Below the pieces are notes generated by a model. It did not search any database. It was not told where the DNA came from and was given only the letters and a program-made list of their open reading frames with translations. Shown one piece after another: positions 5,653 to 9,524 of a stretch of 9,524 nt of DNA (position 1 is its first letter; each line of letters starts with the position of its first letter). This DNA comes from Oscillospiraceae bacterium. Its GTDB lineage: Bacteria > Bacillota > Clostridia > Oscillospirales > Ruminococcaceae. A program made the position numbers and the translations under genes. The stretch spans positions 1-9,524 of the forward strand of contig JAEDNF010000044.1 of NCBI GenBank assembly GCA_016302655.1, written 5' to 3'.

Positions 5653-6774
5653 ATGAGAAAAATCAGCGAGGAACAGAAGCGCTATCGTTCGATAAACGCT
5701 TATGTTGTTTTGTTCGTATTCTTTATTATGGCTTCGGCAGGTATGATATCCATGCTTATTTTCAATATCCTGAATGCCTTTGGGCTGTTCAGGCACATGG
5801 AAGTAGTGCCTATGCTTCTGTCGCTTATTATGCTCTGCTCGTGCATAATAATAGGAAGTATACTTACCGCAATGCTGTCGGGCATATTCTTAAGACCGCT
5901 GAACGCTCTGAAGAAAGGACTTATTAAAGTATCCAAGGGAGACTTTTCCGTAAGGCTTGAACAGGACGGAAACGGCGAGATCGCTCATATCCAGGAAAAC
6001 TTCAATATAATGGTGCAGGAACTGCAGAACACCGAGCTTTTCAGAAACGACTTCATCAACGATTTTTCCCACGAATTCAAAACGCCGATGGTTTCCGTAT
6101 ACGGCTTTGCAAAACAGCTCAAAAAGGGCGGACTGACTAAAGAGCAGGAAAAGGAATATATCGATATTATCATAAACGAATCTCAGCGCCTTATTAATAT
6201 GTCGAGCAATATCCTTGTGCTGAACAAACTGGAAAAACAGGAGATAATCACAGACAAGAAAGATTTTTCACTTGACGAGGAATTGAGAAGATGCATACTT
6301 CAGCTTCAGGAGCAATGGAGCGCAAAGGATCAGGAGCTTATACCCGAGCTTGATGATGTGAAGTATTACGGCAACAGCGAAATGCTGACTCATGTATGGC
6401 TCAATGTAATCGGCAATGCGATAAAATATACACAGCCCGGCGGACGCATAGAAGTTGGGCTTTGCATTAACCCGAAGAACAGCAAAGAGGTAAAGGTAAC
6501 GGTCAGCGACAACGGAATAGGCATGGATAAAGCCACAGCTGAGCGCATTTTTGAAAAATTCTATCAGGGCGACTCTTCTCACGCAACAGGAGGAAACGGT
6601 CTGGGACTTTCTATGGTAAAGCGCATTGTAGAACTGTGCGGCGGCAGGATAAAGGTTAAGAGCGAGCTTAACAAGGGCACGCAGTTCACCGTATATCTGC
6701 CGATAGAAGATAAAGAAAACGAAGAAAGAAAAAAGAAAAGTTTAAACGCTGTTAATACTGCGGCGCTAAAATAA
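5653..6774 (+). CDS. Membrane sensor histidine kinase with a minimal extracellular loop
   Basis: This 373-residue kinase has two membrane helices (about 16-40 and 51-78) joined by only about 10 residues, so it has almost no external sensing domain. A HAMP domain (about 79-130) leads to the dimerisation helix with FSHEFKTP (138-145), where H140 is the phosphorylation site and E141-x-x-T144 is the usual phosphatase motif. The ATPase domain has the N-box WLNVIGNAIKYT (249-260), DNGIGM (286-291), the F-box FEKFY (300-304) and GGNGLGLS (313-320). All catalytic elements are intact. The ATG at 5653 is chosen because GGGGGGTGA at 5639-5647 is its ribosome binding site; a GTG at 5644 lies inside that site. 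The short loop suggests sensing within the membrane or through a partner protein. The ABC transporter 53 bp downstream is the obvious candidate partner, as in Bce-type modules, although classical BceS kinases lack HAMP. Confidence 0.93.
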   Translation: MRKISEEQKRYRSINAYVVLFVFFIMASAGMISMLIFNILNAFGLFRHMEVVPMLLSLIMLCSCIIIGSILTAMLSGIFLRPLNALKKGLIKVSKGDFSVRLEQDGNGEIAHIQENFNIMVQELQNTELFRNDFINDFSHEFKTPMVSVYGFAKQLKKGGLTKEQEKEYIDIIINESQRLINMSSNILVLNKLEKQEIITDKKDFSLDEELRRCILQLQEQWSAKDQELIPELDDVKYYGNSEMLTHVWLNVIGNAIKYTQPGGRIEVGLCINPKNSKEVKVTVSDNGIGMDKATAERIFEKFYQGDSSHATGGNGLGLSMVKRIVELCGGRIKVKSELNKGTQFTVYLPIEDKENEERKKKSLNAVNTAALK

Positions 6775-6827
6775 CACATTCGTGTGTAAAAATACAAAAA
6801 ACAGATGACACGCATCAGGAGAAAAGT

Positions 6828-9500
6828 ATGTTACAGTTAAAGAACATTACAAAGGACTATAAGCTCGGAGACGAAAAGATACACGCTCTGAGAGGAGTCA
6901 GCATCGACTTCAGAGAAAGCGAGTTCGTGTCTATACTCGGTCAGTCGGGATGCGGCAAGACAACGCTTCTGAACATAATCGGCGGACTTGACAGGTATAC
7001 GGAAGGCGACCTTATAATCGGCGGAAAATCCACAAAGGAGTTTAAAAGCTCCGACTGGGATACATACCGCAACCATTCTATCGGATTTGTGTTCCAGAGC
7101 TATAATCTCATACCGCACCAGACGGTGCTTTCAAATGTCGAGCTTGCGCTGACATTATCGGGCGTATCCAAGGCGGAAAGAAGAAAAAGAGCTAAGGAGG
7201 CGCTTGAAAAAGTAGGACTCGGCGACCAGCTGAAGAAAAAGCCTAATCAGATGTCGGGCGGTCAGATGCAGAGAGTTGCAATAGCAAGAGCGCTTGTAAA
7301 CGATCCCGATATTCTGCTTGCGGATGAGCCTACCGGTGCGCTTGACAGCGAAACAAGCCTTCAGATAATGGAGCTGCTCAAAGAGATATCCAAGGATAAG
7401 CTCATAATCATGGTTACGCACAACCCCGACCTTGCCGAGCAGTATTCCAACAGAATAATCAGACTGCTTGACGGTAAGGTTATTGACGATACCAACCCCT
7501 ATGACAGAAATGTTGTCGAGCTTATCGGCAAAAAGGCGGAGGAGAAGAAGCAGAAGAAGCAGAAGAAGCCTTCGATGTCGTATCTTACCGCACTTTCGCT
7601 CAGCCTTAACAACCTGATGACCAAAAAGGGCCGTACCTTTATGACAAGCTTTGCAGGCAGTATCGGCATTATCGGCATCGCTCTCATTCTTGCGATATCA
7701 AGCGGAGCTCAGATGTATATAAAGTCGGTCGAGGAGGAAACTCTTGCAAGCTACCCCATTATGATAGAGAGCAGTGCTATGGATATGACCTCCATGATGA
7801 CCTCTATGATGAAGGATAACGAGAACGGCGATGAAGCCGATGACGATAAAGTCCACTCCAACAATATAATGGGCAATATGGTCAATGCGATGCTTACCCA
7901 GCTTCAGTCAAACGACCTTAAGAGCTTTAAAAACTATCTCGAAAACGGCGGCACCGAGATAAATGATTATGTCAGCGATATAAAATACAGCTATTCAACG
8001 CCGCTTAACATCTTCAGAAAAGACGAAGACAAAGGCATAATACAGGTAAATCCCGCACAGCTGTTTGAAGAAATGGGAATGACAAACGCCATGTATAACT
8101 CACAGCTGATGAGCAATGTGGTAAGCTCAAGCTATGATGTGTGGAGGGAGCTTCTTGACAACGACAGGCTGAACTCGGAGCAGTACAAGGTGCTTGCCGG
8201 AAGAATGCCCGAAGCTTATAATGAAGTCGTTGTAATGGTAAACAAGCACAACGAGATATCGGACTACGGCCTTTACTGTCTCGGACTTATGGACAGCGAT
8301 GAGCTTATCGAAGCGGTTAAGAATGCACTCAGCAATGACGGCGAAGAAGTCGATTTCAAGAGCGAGGAGCAGGAATATACTTATGATGAGCTTATGTCGC
8401 TTGAGTTCAGACTTGTTATAAACAGTGATTTTTACAGCAAAGAGAACGGCGTCTGGGTTGACAAGAGCGACGATAAGATATATATGACATCGGTAGTTGA
8501 AAACGCAGTGCCCATAAAGGTTGTCGGCGTTATCAAGCCCGAAGAAAACAGCATAATGTCTTCAAGCTCAACATCGGTTATCGGATATACCCATGCGCTT
8601 ACCGAGTACCTTGTAAATAAAGTAAACGAGAGTGAGGTTGTTAAAGAACAGATCGCTTCTCCCGATACAGATATATTCACCGGAAAAGAGTTCAGGAAGA
8701 CTGACGAAGAGCCTAAGAAGCTCACAATGGATGACCTTAAGGCATATATTGCAACGCTCCCTGCAGAACAGCAGGCGGAGATTTATGAAAAGCTTCAGCA
8801 GGCTCAGCAGATGGGTATGACGGAAGAACAGATAGCCGAGGCGTTTTCAAAGCAGTTCGGCTCAACCGATTCCGACGCAACCTATGACGGCAACCTCACA
8901 AAACTCGGCGTTGCTTCTCTTGACGAGCCCAGCAGAATAAGCATCTATCCCAAGGACTTCGACTCAAAGGAAAAGATAGAGGAGATAATAAACGACTACA
9001 ACGAAAAAGTAAAGAGCGAGGGCAACGAAAACTTAAAGATAGAGTATACCGATGTTGTCGGACTTATGATGAGCTCCGTATCAACGATAATCGATGCCAT
9101 AAGCGTGATACTTATCGCATTTGTAGCTATTTCTCTTGTAGTATCCTCGATAATGATAGGCATTATAACCTACATTTCCGTTCTTGAAAGAACAAAGGAA
9201 ATCGGTATTCTTCGTGCGATGGGCGCAAGCAAGCGTGACGTCTCCCGTGTATTCAATGCCGAGACTCTTATCATAGGATTTGTTGCAGGTGCAATAGGCA
9301 TAGGCGTAACTCTGCTGTTGCTGATACCGGCAAACGCTATAGTATACAGCCTTACCGGCATAAGCGGACTTTGCGTACTGCCTTGGCAGGGTGCATTGAT
9401 ACTTGTTGCAATCAGTATGATGCTGACTCTTATTGCAGGACTTATCCCGTCGCACTATGCGGCTAAGAAAGATCCCGTACTTGCACTGAGAAGCGAATAA
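6828..9500 (+). CDS. MacB-like ABC transporter, ATPase fused to FtsX-type permease
   Basis: This 890-residue fusion begins with an ABC ATPase (about 1-225): Walker A GQSGCGKTT (38-46), Q-loop Q90, signature MSGGQ (142-146), Walker B ILLADEP (162-168, catalytic E167), D-loop ALDSE (171-175) and H-loop H198. A Lys/Gln linker (235-249) joins it to a permease with one membrane helix (about 273-291), an extracellular domain of about 450 residues (292-747), and three C-terminal helices (about 750-782, 811-836, 854-876). ERTKEIGILRAMGAS (787-801) and the terminal DPVLALRSE are FtsX/MacB family marks. Such proteins do not pass substrate through the membrane; they convert ATP hydrolysis into movement of the external domain, for efflux, lipoprotein handling or peptide-antibiotic release. 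The external domain is much larger than in E. coli MacB and contains a Met-rich acidic segment (316-341). AGGAG at 6817-6821 sets the start. It is probably cotranscribed with the regulator and kinase. The substrate is unknown. Confidence 0.93.
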   Translation: MLQLKNITKDYKLGDEKIHALRGVSIDFRESEFVSILGQSGCGKTTLLNIIGGLDRYTEGDLIIGGKSTKEFKSSDWDTYRNHSIGFVFQSYNLIPHQTVLSNVELALTLSGVSKAERRKRAKEALEKVGLGDQLKKKPNQMSGGQMQRVAIARALVNDPDILLADEPTGALDSETSLQIMELLKEISKDKLIIMVTHNPDLAEQYSNRIIRLLDGKVIDDTNPYDRNVVELIGKKAEEKKQKKQKKPSMSYLTALSLSLNNLMTKKGRTFMTSFAGSIGIIGIALILAISSGAQMYIKSVEEETLASYPIMIESSAMDMTSMMTSMMKDNENGDEADDDKVHSNNIMGNMVNAMLTQLQSNDLKSFKNYLENGGTEINDYVSDIKYSYSTPLNIFRKDEDKGIIQVNPAQLFEEMGMTNAMYNSQLMSNVVSSSYDVWRELLDNDRLNSEQYKVLAGRMPEAYNEVVVMVNKHNEISDYGLYCLGLMDSDELIEAVKNALSNDGEEVDFKSEEQEYTYDELMSLEFRLVINSDFYSKENGVWVDKSDDKIYMTSVVENAVPIKVVGVIKPEENSIMSSSSTSVIGYTHALTEYLVNKVNESEVVKEQIASPDTDIFTGKEFRKTDEEPKKLTMDDLKAYIATLPAEQQAEIYEKLQQAQQMGMTEEQIAEAFSKQFGSTDSDATYDGNLTKLGVASLDEPSRISIYPKDFDSKEKIEEIINDYNEKVKSEGNENLKIEYTDVVGLMMSSVSTIIDAISVILIAFVAISLVVSSIMIGIITYISVLERTKEIGILRAMGASKRDVSRVFNAETLIIGFVAGAIGIGVTLLLLIPANAIVYSLTGISGLCVLPWQGALILVAISMMLTLIAGLIPSHYAAKKDPVLALRSE
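7542..7568 (+). repeat. 9-bp tandem repeat coding the Lys/Gln linker
   Basis: Three in-frame copies (GAGAAGAAG, CAGAAGAAG, CAGAAGAAG) encode EKKQKKQKK between the ATPase and the first membrane helix of the ABC protein. The positive charge fits a cytoplasmic segment next to the membrane. Confidence 0.8.
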
Positions 9501-9524
9501 AAATACAGACAGCCGCCGCACAAA

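Noticed and set aside
6805..6816. ATGACACGCATC upstream of the ABC gene as a further regulator site
   Set aside because: It resembles ATGACGCAT only with a 2-base insertion, occurs once, and has no phased partner. Too weak to call.
9081..9521. 146-residue minus-strand frame opposite the end of the ABC gene
   Set aside because: It is antisense to the conserved FtsX-type membrane region; its Lys/Tyr/Cys-rich sequence is a shadow of the plus-strand codons.
9501..9524. Terminator at the right end of the window
   Set aside because: The GC-rich GCCGCC just before the edge could be the left arm of a hairpin, but the window ends before a right arm or T-run would appear.

Overview
The window looks like a chromosomal segment of an anaerobic, low-to-moderate GC Gram-positive bacterium of the class Clostridia, probably a gut Oscillospiraceae/Ruminococcus-type organism. 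This placement is inferred from strong AGGAGG-type ribosome binding sites, sigma-A-like promoters with extended -10 elements, a zinc-binding ribosomal protein L31, and the style of the two-component/ABC module. It does not come from a database match. No mobile element, tRNA, rRNA or CRISPR array was seen.

Layout. (1) Positions 1-210 hold the tail of a low-complexity Asn/Tyr/Gln/Pro/Met protein built on a 24-bp tandem repeat, followed by an intrinsic terminator (248-276). (2) A GTG-started RNA 2'-phosphotransferase (KptA/Tpt1 family, 303-848) converges on a YifB/ComM-type AAA+ ATPase (895-2424, minus strand); a hairpin between them acts as terminator. (3) A 249-bp divergent region holds a good promoter for comM and another for a 572-residue phosphoglucomutase/phosphomannomutase-type enzyme (2674-4392). 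(4) rpmE (L31, 4553-4756) has its own extended -10 promoter, an 80-nt structured leader and a strong terminator. (5) A 199-bp regulatory region leads into an apparent operon: an OmpR/PhoB-type response regulator (4956-5633), a histidine kinase with almost no extracellular loop (5653-6774), and an 890-residue MacB-like ABC ATPase-permease fusion (6828-9500).

How the genes work together. The first four genes look like unlinked housekeeping functions: RNA repair, recombination, sugar-phosphate metabolism and translation. The last three form one module. The kinase probably senses the state of the membrane or the transporter and phosphorylates the regulator. The regulator may bind the three 11-bp-phased repeats (4840-4872) and the overlapping inverted repeat (4818-4852) upstream of a promoter that has a good -10 but no good -35. 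The transporter is a mechanotransmission-type efflux/envelope ABC protein with an unusually large extracellular domain that contains a Met-rich, acidic stretch. This self-regulated module is the most interesting part of the window; its substrate cannot be read from the sequence.
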